The notes under the pieces were generated by a model. The model worked only from the letters and a program-made list of their open reading frames with translations. It was not told where the DNA came from and did no database searches. Shown here piece by piece: positions 46,331-59,177 of a stretch of DNA of 64,000 bases. The stretch covers positions 7,434-71,433 of the forward strand of contig CAJNOP010000220.1 of the NCBI GenBank assembly GCA_905250075.1, read 5' to 3'. Each line of letters opens with the position of its first letter. Position 1 is the stretch's first letter. The translations under genes were made by a program, and so were the position numbers. Origin of the DNA: Rotaria sp. Silwood1 (taxonomy: Eukaryota; Rotifera; Eurotatoria; Philodinida; Philodinidae).

Positions 46331-46519
46331 CTAAAACAACAAGACTCAAAGTTATTGATAGCTCTCATTCTTGTTTTCGCGTGCTGTTCAATTTAACATG
46401 CCACAGTATAGCCGTCGGACAGTAAGGTAATACGAAAGTAGAGAACTTGGCCAATGATTCTATTGTCGATCGGGAGACTGCTAGTATGCGTGCGTACGAG
46501 TGCAGTGAATTGAAATCAA

Positions 46520-46585
46520 TGTGCGTTGATAATCAGTTGTCTGTGTGTCTCAATTAGAGTGTTCTCCTTACCCACACACACGACA
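46520..46585. repeat. Degenerate telomere-like G/C element
   Basis: GTTGTCTGTGTGTCTC, then AATTAGAGTGTTCTCCTTA, then CCCACACACACGAC. The spacer resembles that at 31000-31061. Confidence 0.5.
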
Positions 46586-46685
46586 ATTTCAAGCCGTGTT
46601 TTTACTGAGACCTGCACTCTCACTAATATTGTCGTGCAGCCGCACTTATAATGATACATATCATCAGTCATTCTGGTCCAAGCAC

Positions 46686-46770
46686 ATGCGTTTACACTCA
46701 TCTACACAACCAAGGTAGGTGTAAGTGTATGAAGAAGCAACCCTCTCCAGCACCAACATCCACATACTCT
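46686..46770. repeat. Degenerate telomere-like C/G/C patch
   Basis: CATGCGTTTACACTCATCTAC, GGTAGGTGTAAGTGTATG and CACCAACATCCACATAC lie in sequence, an unusual C-G-C order. Confidence 0.4.
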
Positions 46771-47479
46771 TACAGAGTACCTTCGCACAATGTTTTTATT
46801 TATTATGGAGAGTTTTGCTCTAAAGTTATCTTGCTCACATCATTTGACACATCTCATGAACTGTGTTTACGCGTTCCTTGAGCTCTTCTAAGCCGAAAAG
46901 AATTGTTTCTCAAAGCGAACTGTAAATCAAATCACGGTAGAAACAGCACTATCGATCCAGTCAAGCGTACAGGAGCAGGGGCTGGAGTTTCAGAGTGCCG
47001 TTTGTGTTAAACTAGTATTTGCGAATAGGATTTGCTTATCTCCATGCGTATCAAAAGTATCAGCGCACAATACGAAAAAAAATGACATCAGTTCGGTAGA
47101 AGAGAGGAGAAAAAAACAGTTTTTTCTAGTACTCCGAGCTATCAGCCTTTGCTTCAACGTGAAATTTAAATTTTTCCAGAAGGCAAAAGTGGATTTGTTA
47201 TTTTCATTTATTTAAGGTACATGCATGCACAGTTTTTGCTATTATTATAACAACTGCATCAATAATTTGACATCCTTAATCTGGGATTAGTACTAATGTC
47301 AACTTAACTTAATTGCTATATTCCTAGATGCGACATCAATGTCGTTCATTCAATTATTCAGACGCTCACTGTCTGTTATAAGCTCAGAGGATTAATAAGT
47401 CACAATGATGTAGTAGGAGTTATATGTCAAGTTTTTCTTACAGGATGTGAAGAAAAAAATGTTTTCCAGGATGCTGATA

Positions 47480-48998
47480 TCAACAACGTAGTAACGTATT
47501 TCTATGAAAAATAACAGTTTTTATGATACTAGGATTATTGACAGAAATTGACAAAAGAAAGTGAAGCCGATGTAATTCAAGCAGTAGAGGGTTTTTGTAT
47601 ACATCTTGAATTTGAACATGAAAGCAGCATTGAAGAAAAAGCATACTTGATGTATAAGCTTGTTTTCGTGAGCCAAGAACAGAACCGATAATGATTGCTC
47701 CGATAGATAGAATTATGAACAAAGACAGAGGAACCAAAAATCGCTTCTTTTTATACCAGGAACGTCTGCAAAATACAATTACAAGTCTTCATAGCAAACA
47801 ACGCCTTTAAACGAACATAAAATGAAACTCACTTAGGTTCTGGATATAGATGTGCACCTAAAAAGATAAAATCTGACATTTCGAATACTAAACTGAAATC
47901 TTAGAGGTTACCTTCGAAAGGAGGCGCAAGTAAGGTTTGCTCCGGTATGATTTGTTTCAAGTGAATGATATAAAGATCAGGTGCTGGACTCAATTGTGAT
48001 TGTACTATCATATGAGTACCAGGCAGAAGAAGAATTTCTTCTTCTGTAACGAAATGAGAATGAGCACGTACTATTCGTCCATTAATGGCTTCAACAGAAA
48101 ATAGTGTTCTCGCTCCAGCAGTGCCCAAATACATGTTATTTTCCAACACAGTCAGTGATGTCGTGCAAGAAGAAAATGACCACCATGTCACAGAAGTACC
48201 AGGTGAAAATTCTGCGCTCAAATCTTTTGTAACTCCTCGCCATACAGTCAAAGGTGGGACACACGGAATTTTGACCAGTGCGCTCAAGAATAATTTTAGA
48301 TACTTAAAATAAGGCCGAAGCTCTTCACGATTACCGTTCTTTAGAGTGTAATTGAGCATTGAATACAGGCTTCGATGTGGTCTTTCCCATTCGATCGTGT
48401 ACAGACGAATCGCGGCACTCTCATCAATTGTCAACCCATCGGGTGGGTTCTCAGGAGTTTTGTCTAGCGCCAGCTGCACATAGGCTGATAAATTATAAAG
48501 AATATCAATTAATGGATCACATGCTTCAGCAAGTGGCAACAAAGGCTCCTCAGCATACTCAACAATTGGAGCAAAACCCGTATCACTATTATTCAGTTCA
48601 TTGAGAGCTTGTTGCATTTCGTCTAAGAGGATATTTCCTAAAACTTGATACCTTTCACTCATTTGTTGATTAGTCGCAACACGACCATCCTCCATTACTT
48701 CTACTGTTTGACTTTGATTGTCATCAGATTGTTCTTCACTCAAATCTGCTTTTACTCTGTCAAGTGTGTATAATATTCCACTTTCAATCTTGCTGTCTTC
48801 GTGCATGATTTTTCGTTCATACTGTGCATCATGATCTTGATACAACATTGCTACATGATCACTGTGCGTGTTAATTTCTTCTTGGTTTATACTTGTAGGA
48901 CGAGTCGCGTCTGTAGCATCCAACGTGATTATTATATGCTGGTTTGAGCTGTCGACACCTTCTTTCTGCGCTTTTTTTTTCTTTTTCGATTTATCCAT
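47480..48998 (-). CDS. Arginine ADP-ribosyltransferase with C-terminal membrane anchor, three exons
   Basis: Exons on the minus strand: 48998-47912, 47857-47833 and 47765-47480, with GT-AG introns of 54 and 67 bp. The spliced frame is 1398 bp (465 residues). Residues 1-10 are Lys-rich; 11-120 look disordered; about 150-355 are the ART domain with all three signature motifs: WRG (253-255), WSFSS (273-277) and TEEEILLLPG with ExE at 319-321. The last exon adds KKKRFLVPLSLFIILSIGAII..., a membrane helix followed by a short tail. The reaction is transfer of ADP-ribose from NAD to arginine. With no signal peptide the enzyme probably faces the cytosol as a tail-anchored-like protein. If the introns are not used, a 365-residue soluble form ends at 47901, so alternative products are possible. 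Catalytic residues intact. Confidence 0.85.
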
Positions 48999-49554
48999 CT
49001 GCTAACTTGTTGATGAGTAGTCATCCTGAAAGTCGAAATTAAATTTTTTTATTCGTCATAACAATAAGTAATGGATGAGGCAAAAGTTTTGTATTTCATT
49101 TTAAAATCTTGCAAAATACCTATTGTTGCTTTTTTCTCAAATATGTCATGATGTCATCTATAAACTTTATCTGCTTAGTCTGTCAACTGCATATAACAGA
49201 ATAATCACTTTAACTTCTCAGACATTTCTACTGAATGAAAAGTTCTTGAATAACATTCTGGGATACACATTTCACTTTTGTTCATTCTATAACAAAGCTA
49301 ACAATGAAGAAACGCAGCAATGCAGCTGATTTGAAGTTATTTCAACCTGTAATCGAACAATAACAACACAACAATACATGTATATCTTGCCCTTTCATTC
49401 GCAGATAACTTCTATAGCGCAAAAAGTAGGAGAAACGTGAATGTTATTCACGATTATTTATTTCCAATGTTTGAGATAATGAATTATAAATAGAGTTCGC
49501 ATCCAATCTAGTTTTTCATTCTACAGAAGTCGTTGCGAACGAATGGGCGTGAAA
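48999..49554. other. Intergenic region between the ART gene and the palindrome
   Basis: The ART promoter or an upstream non-coding exon should lie here. TTTCAG and TTAGCAG just before the ATG would serve as acceptors, including for a trans-spliced leader. No other feature was seen. Confidence 0.35.
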
Positions 49555-50927
49555 TGTATAAGGTGCCGGAAATGGAAAACGAAAGAACAACTTTCTGTCT
49601 TCCTTGATATATGGTTAGGTGTAGCGTAACGAGCTGATTAAGAACATCAACATCTTCTTTTTTAGAATGAGGTTTTAGACGAAAATTTTCAGTTTTGTTC
49701 TCATGACTTGCTTGTTTTCAAAAGTAGGTCAATTTCTTGTTGATTTCAAATTCATCGTGCAATAGTCAATCTAGTAAAGGCATTTATGACGCTATTCAGA
49801 TATATAACATGATCATAATTCAAGTGCTATAAGACTGGAGAGGTCCAAAGTTCAGACAAGCATTTTGTAATGCTATCTAGTTTTTTTTTGACTAAGAGAT
49901 ACAATCGACTTCTACATCTAATTAGAATCGTTATAGGTGATATTCATAAAGTAAAGCTCGAGTTTTTCGAAACTTTACTCAATTGGTTAGAAAACTCATT
50001 TTTATTGAAATTCATGTCAGACGGATCTTTTCTGAATTTGTCTCTCTCGTATTCAAAACAAACATATATTCGAGATGAGCACAGAAAACTGAGCTAGCAC
50101 ATAGATATTTCTAAATATTTTTAGAACTCTGGTTTTCATCCAAAAATGTTCTCTAATCTGCCTCAGACTTAGATAGAAAAGTCAATATACTCTAAATATC
50201 GTCGTTAATCAATACGCATATTTGTACTTGCGATTCACAAACATGCCGCACATGCGCGATCTTCTTCGGATAGTTGAAATGGTGTTTTGAACTAATGAAG
50301 TTTTTCACCTAACCCTGAGGCAAAACAGGGAGAAATTCTTAGAGGAAAATAACACTTCCAAGAATATTCTGAAACAAGTAAATATCTGCTCAGTTTTCTG
50401 TGCTCATCTCGAATATATGTTTGTTTTGAATACGAGAGAGATAAATTCAGAAAAGATCCGTCTGATATGAATTTCAATAAAAATGAGTTTTCTTACCAAT
50501 TAAATAAAGTTTCGAAAAACTCGAGCTTTACTTTATGAGTATCACCTATAACGATTCTAATTAGATGTAGAAGTCGATTGTATCTCTTAGTCAAAAAAAA
50601 ACTAGATAGCATTACAAAATGCTTGTCTGAACTTTGGACCTCTCCAGTCTTATAGCACTTGAATTATGATCATGTTATATATCTGAATAGCGTCATAAAT
50701 GCCTTTACTAGATTGACTATTGCACGATGAATTTGAAATCAACAAGAAATTGACCTACTTTTGAAAACAAGCAAGTCATGAGAACAAAACTGAAAATTTT
50801 CGTCTAAAACCTCATTCTAAAAAAGAAGATGTTGATGTTCTTAATCAGCTCGTTACGCTACACCTAACCATATATCAAGGAAGACAGAAAGTTGTTCTTT
50901 CGTTTTCCATTTCCAGCATCTTACACA
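49555..50927. repeat. Near-perfect 1373-bp palindrome (540-bp arms)
   Basis: The left arm 49555-50094 and right arm 50388-50927 are inverted copies with only a few differences seen by eye (for example TTTGTCTCTC versus TTTATCTCTC). A 293-bp spacer unique to neither arm lies between. The same short open frame (MSDGSFLNLSLSYSKQTYIR) therefore appears on both strands; it is not likely a gene. No target duplication at the outer ends was found. It is either a recent inverted duplication or a foldback element. Confidence 0.9.
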
Positions 50928-52920
50928 GGTTATATTCTTATTGTTTGATGGCAAGTCTACTAAAGATGACCGAAAACAAGAGATCGAAATGTCTTGCAAT
51001 CAGTCGTATTGCTTTATTTATTCATTGTCAAACATTTGGCTATGACGGAACAAAACAAAAATAAACCCAAATGCATCGACAGATAGTCCATTCAAAACTC
51101 TATTGATGCGTTGACAATACCTTTTTGGGAAGGTTAACTTAAAATCTGTTGTTAGCATAAAATATTTTTCGATGCCTAAATGCATCAAAATTAAGTGTTT
51201 CGACCTACAGTGTTTACCATATCGACAACTGTTTACACATGGGCTGTGTCATGTTTCATGTTGAAATTATGGAATATTGTGCCAGCATTATATTGCACAT
51301 TGATACATAATAAACGAGTGAGCATCATTCCTCAATCATTTTACATAAATACATCTATCTACTTCACGTTCTTTTTTCTTTTTTCTTCTTTATTCTATTT
51401 TTTCTTCTATCTGTTCCTCGTTAATTATATCTTGGGTCAACATATTGGCTTGTCTTCTTTTCTCCGTTAAACTAAGGCTTTTTTTGATATATATATATAT
51501 TTCAACAAATAAAATTATCATTCTGAATTTGCCTTTGTCTTTTTATTGTGAAAATTCTCTGTTTTTACTTAATAAACTATTCATTCGTTTCAGTTTGTCG
51601 GGTTCAAAAAGTACATCTTATCAAACTGATATGAAAACCATTGTCTCTAAAGCAGTGTGTTATTTCGCATAAAAAGAATTTTTTCGGATATCATAAATAG
51701 AAAGGTGCTCCATCTATGCTTATTAAAGAGTATATTCTCTTGCAATCAAGAATCAAAGCATGTTTTATTTCTATATTTCATCGTTTTTTATTATATTTGC
51801 AGGTTCTGTTTAGCTGTTTCTGTAAAATATTATCGATAGTTTATATTATAACAAAAAATTAGACTTACGATTCGAATCATGCTGAAATGTATAGCTATTA
51901 CTTTCTCATTGATCAGAATAGGTTTTGATACGACTATGGTTTTAGCGAAGCAATCGGTTTTTTCTTTCTTCTTATTTTTGCTTTCTTACAATTATTAACG
52001 AAGCGTGACATCTTCATAAGGTAAGCAATACTTACGAGTGTAACTGTAATTGTAATAATCTCACTTTCTTTTTTTTCGTTCGTTCTTCATATATTTTTGC
52101 TTGTCCTCGTTTGTTTTTATTTTCATATTAAAGAAAAAATGCATTAATATCACTAGACTTAAGCGTATGATAATCGATTCTCAAAAGAAAATGGCTCGAT
52201 ATAGTTATTTTCCATTATCTTTCTTTTTCGAATTTGAACAGCTAGGAAGAACCGATACTATTTTTTGGATTGTTTAATGCTATTTAAATAACTCTCCAAA
52301 GAAATTTTAGAAAAGTCCCTCTATAAGTCATTGCATGATAAGGAGGACTTATTCTGCTCAAATAATATCCAATTATGGGCAAAATTACGATCAATTGTCA
52401 AAAAAGCTGCTCAGTCAATTATCGTCGATTTAGCTAATTGTGATATATGTCTATCGAGAAAAACATTTGATGAATTAATATTAAATCTGTTCAGAAAAAT
52501 ATTGTTTTATTTTCTAAATATTCAATTTTTTTCTGAGAGCTCTTTCATCACATAAAACACTTTCTTTTTGCACTTTTATGACAGTCACATCTTATCAAGG
52601 ATATATTTGTAGGACTTAAAATTTTTACTGTGAACGCGTCTCATGTTCAAGTACGTCTCATAAAAATATGAATTGAAATGATTTAAATGTTTAAAAATTG
52701 CCTGATACTGTCAAGTATACAGAAAAAGTGTCATTGTTCGACATTTTATTAACATAAATATCTCAAGAGTAGGTAAAGTTAAAAGGTTCAAAGTGCAGCC
52801 CTGGAGTGATCTCATCGAGTGTACACTCTGAAAAATAAGTCAGCTCTGTTTAGATATTTAGTCGATCGAAAGACCCCTTCAACGAAATCGTTGTTTTGAT
52901 GGCAAGATTGCAATAGACGA
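50928..52920. other. AT-rich intergenic DNA
   Basis: Short frames only, with no domain recognised. A 74-codon frame at 52331-52555 is unassigned. Confidence 0.4.
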
Positions 52921-53575
52921 TTCCTCTTGATGAAGTTATATAGTAAATATTTATTTTCTATTGCTCGATGATGAAAATACGCCATATCAAGATATACATT
53001 TTCAATCGGCTAATTTTACATTAGGTCAATTTGATAGTTTTCGTTCACTAACATTCAATAGTGTTAGTTTAGATTCGAAGATTAATCAATATTTCTTTCC
53101 AGATTTGTATCATTATCATCATTTAATGTATCTAAAATTTGTCAATTGCCGACTATTCCGTGTGAACGGACACGATTTTCAAGAGATAATTAATCAAATC
53201 GGAAATCTACCGAAACTGACTCCTTTATATTATGATAACTATTGTAGATGTCAAAACGAGTTTTCTATTCCCAATTTCGTATATAAATATTTACAGTGCT
53301 TAACTATTTGAAGGAATGATTGGGGTTCGTATCAATTTTTTAGACAAGATAGCTTATTTTTGAAAATTTTCGATATCAATGGAAACTTATGAAGAAGATG
53401 ATCTTTCTCTTGCTCGTTAATTGATACCATCACGACAAAATCAATTAGTTACAAAACTCGCTCTATCACTTATAAGTTTACGATCAGAATGTCTATTTAG
53501 TGATATTTCTATTTCTCTAGCCCTCTTTTTCATATTTCAATTTCACAAAGAAGTGATGAAACTGTCAGAAGATTA
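52921..53575 (+). pseudogene. F-box-family LRR-like fragment
   Basis: The frame at about 52961-53311 reads DIHFQSANFTLGQFDSFRSLTFNSVSLDSKI..LYHYHHLMYLKFVNCRLF, the LRR-like middle of the bdelloid F-box family seen at 17490. The F-box itself and the usual end are missing. A further decayed piece with a stop (53380-53575) follows in another frame and may or may not belong. It is non-functional. Confidence 0.5.
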
Positions 53576-54663
53576 ATTATCATACAACAAAAGAAGAATG
53601 CAGGGAGGAAATCTTAATGGTTTTTGTCATAAATAGTGTGTTTTTTTCTTGCAATACATATTATGCTATGACAAAACCTGGTCATTATACTATCCATATA
53701 CTTTTCTTGAGAATAAAACCCATTTTACAACCGTTGCACTAAAAACCTACTTTGATATATTCGCAAGTAGGTTTCTATGGTTATATTTATTGTTTCTTTA
53801 AGGATATTCTAAGTATCAAAAGACATTTTTGTAGATAAACTTTTAGATGAGAATTTTTTGATTTGTTTTTTGCTAGGAATCCCTTCCTAAACGCCGAAAA
53901 TCCGTTAGAATGATCAGGACTCTATAAGGAAATTGTATGGTGAGAAACATTTTCAGATTTCTTCTAAGTTCCTTAAGGCCTGATAATAAGCCAAATATCA
54001 CTTCGACTTATCGAATGGATGTTCTCTCGTTAGTTATAGAGAAGCTCATCTTTTCTACAATAATCAATATAGCATATTTTCTTTATAATGCTTCATTTTC
54101 AAAGTACTTATATTCTTCTCAAATACCTTTCTCTAGGTGTCTAGATAATCAATACTCTCCATAAAATTCTCCGATAAAACGTTGTTTTGTCCACCATATC
54201 AACATTTGCTTTCCTTTTCACTCGAAATATGTTCAGCTTTTGTGGCAATTAGTATATCAATAAAGACAAAGTTGAAAGTTTCTCATGTGAAAAACACATT
54301 TTCTTTTCTGTAAAAATTATTTTTTCATTCAATATTCGTTTTGAAATCTATTCAGAATAAATCTTAACGAGAAAGTAAAAAAGAAGAATCATGATATATT
54401 TGGCAGATAAAACAAAAGAACAAAAAATAGCTTATAAAATGGCAATATGTGAAAGAATATAAAAACATTATTCAAACCTGCATTCAGAAGAGCAAAGACA
54501 TTAAACTTCATGAGTTATCATTGATAGCAATCAACCTATACAATTGAATCATAAAAAAATCGACAACAATAAGCAAAATAAACCTTTGTAAGTATGAATA
54601 CCAATGTAAAATATTCTGTAAATTTATCTGATTCGAAAATGATTATTTAATAATACTTAGTTT
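53576..54663. other. AT-rich intergenic DNA
   Basis: No feature recognised. Confidence 0.4.
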
Positions 54664-57600
54664 TTGATAATCGGTGCTGTGATTGCAACTGCATTTGCTC
54701 TTGGACTTGGTCTCATCATTGGCCATTTTGGTATAACTAAGAAAACAAGTGGTACATCTTGGAAATATAATCGTCTTACAAGGCCAGCTGATCCAAAAAA
54801 CTATCGAACATTTATTGATTCTATTCAGCAGCTAATATTGAAGCAAATCTTAAGTAAACTTAATCAAACTATTGATTTCAATAAAAATATCTATGCCATG
54901 TAAAATTATATAGAAATCTCACTTGACGTTCTCATATGGCTGGTCAACTTGAAGATTTAGAAAGTGCTCAAGTCATTGAAGAACGATAGAAACTTGATGG
55001 TTTGCAAGTAATTAAACCAAAATACAATGTTCTTCTTTCGTATCCAGATGATAGTGAGCTTAATCGGTAAGTATACAATAGCAATCTCTTGATTGACTAT
55101 TAGTCATATTTCTATTCAGAATTACTCTCAAACTTTCTAATGGAACGGTTATATTTCAAACAAGTGGAACTGAAAAAAGTCTACGACCTAACACAACCAA
55201 AAACAGTCAATCCATTTCTTGCTAATACACCTAATAGAACTGTTTCTAGTGTAAGTTAAGAAAAAATATTCATCATTCATTTCATGTTAAAGAAAACATT
55301 CATGGTGAATATAATAGACGAAATTATTCTACGCGAATTATGATGAACTAGAAGATCTTCACAAATTAGCATCTATGACTGGAAATGCTAGTCTTAACGG
55401 TAGTATCGTTATTATGAGATATAGTCGTATTTTTCGAGGGGATAAGGTATTTTTTTTCTATTATGGATGATACATACAATGATCCAGCTAATTATGCTCC
55501 TTTCGGAACAACAGCTGATCAAGTCTATGATCAAAAGTGGTATATGCCTCCAAGTGGCGTACAACGAGGGTCAGCTTTCACTTCGAATGGTGATTCTTTG
55601 ACTCGTATATATCCATCGAGAGGTTTTGCAATATTTTCGTTATCAGCTTAGGATGTATAGTGTATTTCAATACTATAGATTATATGTATAGAGTGGCAGA
55701 AGATAGTGCCAGTTTTCTACCGAAAATTCCCGTTCAACCAATCGGTTATAGTGAAGCTGAAATTCTTCTTCAGTGAGTAATCGTACTTCTTTACTTTTAA
55801 TTGATAAAAAAATGTCACATTTAGGTATTTGCAAGAAGATGAAGTAGATGCTCAATGGCGTGGAGGTTTACGAAATGTAACGTATCGTTATGGTGGAGAA
55901 CTTCGTGATGCATCGTAAGATGATTGAATAGCAAGATCTTTAAAAACTATGGTTTGTTTTCAATAGTACAATTCAATTGAAATCATACAATCGACAGAAA
56001 AGAAAAGATACTTATAATGTGATTGGAATCATCACAGGAGAAATTGAACCAGATTGGTTGAAGGTTGTTCTGCGATAATATGAAACTGTTTATTGTTTTA
56101 GATCAATATATTGTATTAGGCAATCATCGGTAAGATATAAAGCATTTGAGTGCTTTTAAGATTTTTTTTTGAAAAGAAAAAAAGCAGCATACTGTATCTA
56201 TGTTGCTCTTTTTAAACATTCAAGAGTTAATCGTGAATCATTAACACTGCAATAGGTGAACTTCAAGTTCGTTTGATCCTTTTTTTTGCATTAGCTATGT
56301 CATTGAACACTTCTTACTCGATCATTTTCAAGCTGTTTTATCTTTCAGAGATGCCTGGAATCTGGGCTCTGTTGATCCAACGAGTGGAACAGCTACTATG
56401 CTAGAAGTAACGCGAGTACTTGGTCAAATGTATAAGAATGGTAATTCATGACGCTCGTATTTCAACGATACTATAATCGACATTTACTTTAATAGGATTT
56501 CGACCACAACGTAGTTCAATGTTTTGTTCATGGGGTGCTGAAGAATATGAACTCACTGGATCGGTAGAATACGTTGAGGTATAGCAATTATCTAATTCTA
56601 AAATTAGAAGTCACGTAAGCGGTAGAGTCACCAGACCAACCTAGACATAAGTCCATTTTATATTCAATAGATAATGTATTAGATAGATTCGAAAATTTCA
56701 TTTTCTTTTCACAAGAGATTCATTGTTACAAGATCATTCCATATTCTATCTACTACCAAATCATGTCTAATAGACACACACGATCGAGCCTCAAGTTTGA
56801 GTTCAGCTAACACCTATCGTAAATTCACGTTTCTTAAGCTAGGAAAGATTCAAACATGTTTAGTTTCTCATTCGATAAACAGTATATACTTAAACGCTTT
56901 TGAATCTCCATCATTGCTAAACGTTGCCCATTATGAGTTCAATAAAAGAGAAACTAGTCATGTTTCATCTAAGTGATATTCCAAAATTGGTGTTCTCTCA
57001 ATATTTTTGTCTCTAGACGAGGTTATTACCAAAACCGCTGAAGACGTTCCGTGCCCTTGTTAATCAGTATGCTAGAATTATAATTTGATGTTTTTTTTTG
57101 AAAGGAATATGTGAAAGTTCTCGGTGCTCGAACCGTCTCTTATTTGAATGTAGATATGGCAGTTCAAGGTAAGATATGTGTTAAGAATTGAAACGGTTAC
57201 TTTACTCATGCTTGAAACAGGAAATCATACGGTTTTCGTCAGAACCTATCCATTGTTATTCGACATTATAATTGAAGCAGCAAAAATGGTAATAATATAT
57301 ACTACAAAAATACTGTATTTCTCTACTTTACATTAAAGATTCCAAATGCATATGATTCTGATGGTCAAACTATCTATGATAAATGGATGAAGGTTGATTG
57401 AAATCCTGTAACTAATGAACCAAAGTAAAGAAACCAAAATCTCACTTCTAGTTGTCAATAACATTTTTTGTGAAGAATAAGATATGATCTTGGATCAGGT
57501 AGTGATTTCTTCAGTTTTGATCAATTAGTGGGTTCATCAAATGTGGATGTACGATATATGTTGAATCCTAGTGATCACGGTAGTATGAGCTCATATCCAC

Positions 57601-58500
57601 TGTATCATAAATCGTATGAAGTTTTTTGGATGGTGAAAAAGTTTATTGATCCAGATTTCACAGTAAGTTTATTCTAGAACAAAACTTTTTTTTGTGTTAT
57701 TAAATGTATTTCAAGCAGGCTCATAGAACAATGGGAATCGACAATCTTCAACAAAAAGATCCCAGAGTTTTCGGTAGAAATTTTACTAATGTTAGATTTT
57801 TATTAAAATAATTGAAATTCTCTTTTGAGATTCATTACGAAATGCTATCAATGATTATGGTAAGGCTGCTCAAGATTTTGTTACACGATCGAAATCAATG
57901 GATTCAAAAAAGTAAAAATTGTCAGTGATGAAAATCAAAAAAGTGAATTTTGGTTTCTGTAGTCTATATAAAATTCGAGTATATAACGACCAAGTATTGC
58001 AACTTGAACGTGCATTTCTAAATCCACTAGGACAAGGTCGTGATTATACTGATTTTAAGTACGAGATAATTTTTGCTTCGAATAATTTATTGTATGAATA
58101 AATTTCGTTCTAGACATATTATCTATGCACTAGCCAAAGGTAATCCATATGCAGCAACTGGTTGTCCTGCTGTCAGTGATGTTATTGCTAGCGGTAATTC
58201 AACAGAAATCACGAATCCAATAGCCGTAGCTACCTATTTTGTGCACGGTATTTTATCTGTACTAAAGGAAGTTCATAATTTTTTTTCTTCTTATTAATGA
58301 TATTACATAAATACGTATAATCATGAACAAAGATTGTCTCAATCATTCTATTCGTCTATGACAAACTAGTGATTCAAATATTTACAGGACTAGAGTATAT
58401 GGAAAAACACATAGTGAAATTGTAATGTTTTACGTTTTATTTATAGGATGTTACACCATTGAGCACCATGGTTGATGCCTCTCACACTAATGAAAGCTCG
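54664..58500 (+). pseudogene. Glutamate carboxypeptidase II / NAALADase-like pseudogene (M28B), multi-exon
   Basis: Exons separated by short GT-AG introns follow the order of animal GCPII. They comprise an N-terminal membrane anchor (VIATAFALGLGLIIGHFGI), a protease-associated region (QTSGTEKSLRP, DELEDLHKLASMTGNASLNGSIVIMRYSRIFRGDK), NYAPFGTTADQVYDQKWYMPPSGVQRGSAF, and the peptidase core. Zinc and catalytic positions are largely kept: GNHR-DAWNLGSVDPTSG joined across the intron near 56128, AEEYELTGS (56538 on) and the YHKSYEVFW histidine near 57604. Breaks include TAA after NIYAM (54901), TAG after EER (about 54988) and TGA after MKVD (about 57398). One intron (56580-57106) is about ten times longer than the rest. 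The family removes C-terminal glutamate from peptides or folates at the cell surface. This copy is dead. Confidence 0.85.
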
Positions 58501-58650
58501 GGATGAAAAGATAGGTATAAAATATTGAAACAATGTGATATGTTTATCCTTTGTTGAACAAAACTAAAATACTTAGAGCATTCCGATTTTTCGGGTTTTT
58601 TGAAATAATTTTCATTGAACATATATTTGATTTACACATGGATGGTTTGA

Positions 58651-58671
58651 ATGGGTGTAGGTGTGGTTGTC
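58651..58671 (+). repeat. Short telomere-like G arm
   Basis: ATGGGTGTAGGTGTGGTTG, with no C arm. Confidence 0.4.
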
Positions 58672-59105
58672 GAGAGCTGGGAACCATGCCCGAAAAACGA
58701 GAAATTGTTCCATTTACAGAAGAAATGTGTCCCTCCTGATAAAGTCAAACAGAAATGCTTTCCAAGAAACAGAATTCATTCTCTATGGAGCTATTTCGAG
58801 TAGAAACCTGTGATCTATCTTTATTTCCATAGGGAGATTTCAAAACATACAACAAAATATCATTTATTTTCTTTTTCATCTTATGCATAAATTGTAGTAG
58901 AAATAGTACTTTTTTGAATTTTCCGATCGATTGGTCCTATCATTCACTGCTAAATTGCTACATTACTTTTTTTTATCTCACGCTATTATTCAGTACTCAA
59001 TCTATTGTTGTTTGAACTTATTTTGTGCAGAGTTTTGTATGAGACGAGATTTTTCTTGTCCAGAGCATTTGATCAGTGCAAAAACGTTAAGCGTATACTG
59101 ATTTG

Positions 59106-59177
59106 GCGTGGATGTGGTTGTGAATATTCTATTTACACGCACTCGTAGGTACACCTCACACGCACACTCGCACTCAT
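59106..59177. repeat. Telomere-like G-arm/C-arm element
   Basis: The G arm GCGTGGATGTGGTTGTG, then the C arm TTTACACGCACTCG and CACCTCACACGCACACTCGC. Confidence 0.6.

Noticed and set aside
49870..50477. Two similar short proteins on opposite strands
   Set aside because: They are the two arms of one palindrome; no domain or splice context supports a gene.
14100..57400. Reassigned TGA/TAG codons, because several broken genes have stops where Trp is expected
   Set aside because: Intact genes here (ART, FG-GAP, PPC, transporter) end normally and use TGG for Trp. The broken copies also carry frameshifts, so ordinary G-to-A decay explains the stops.
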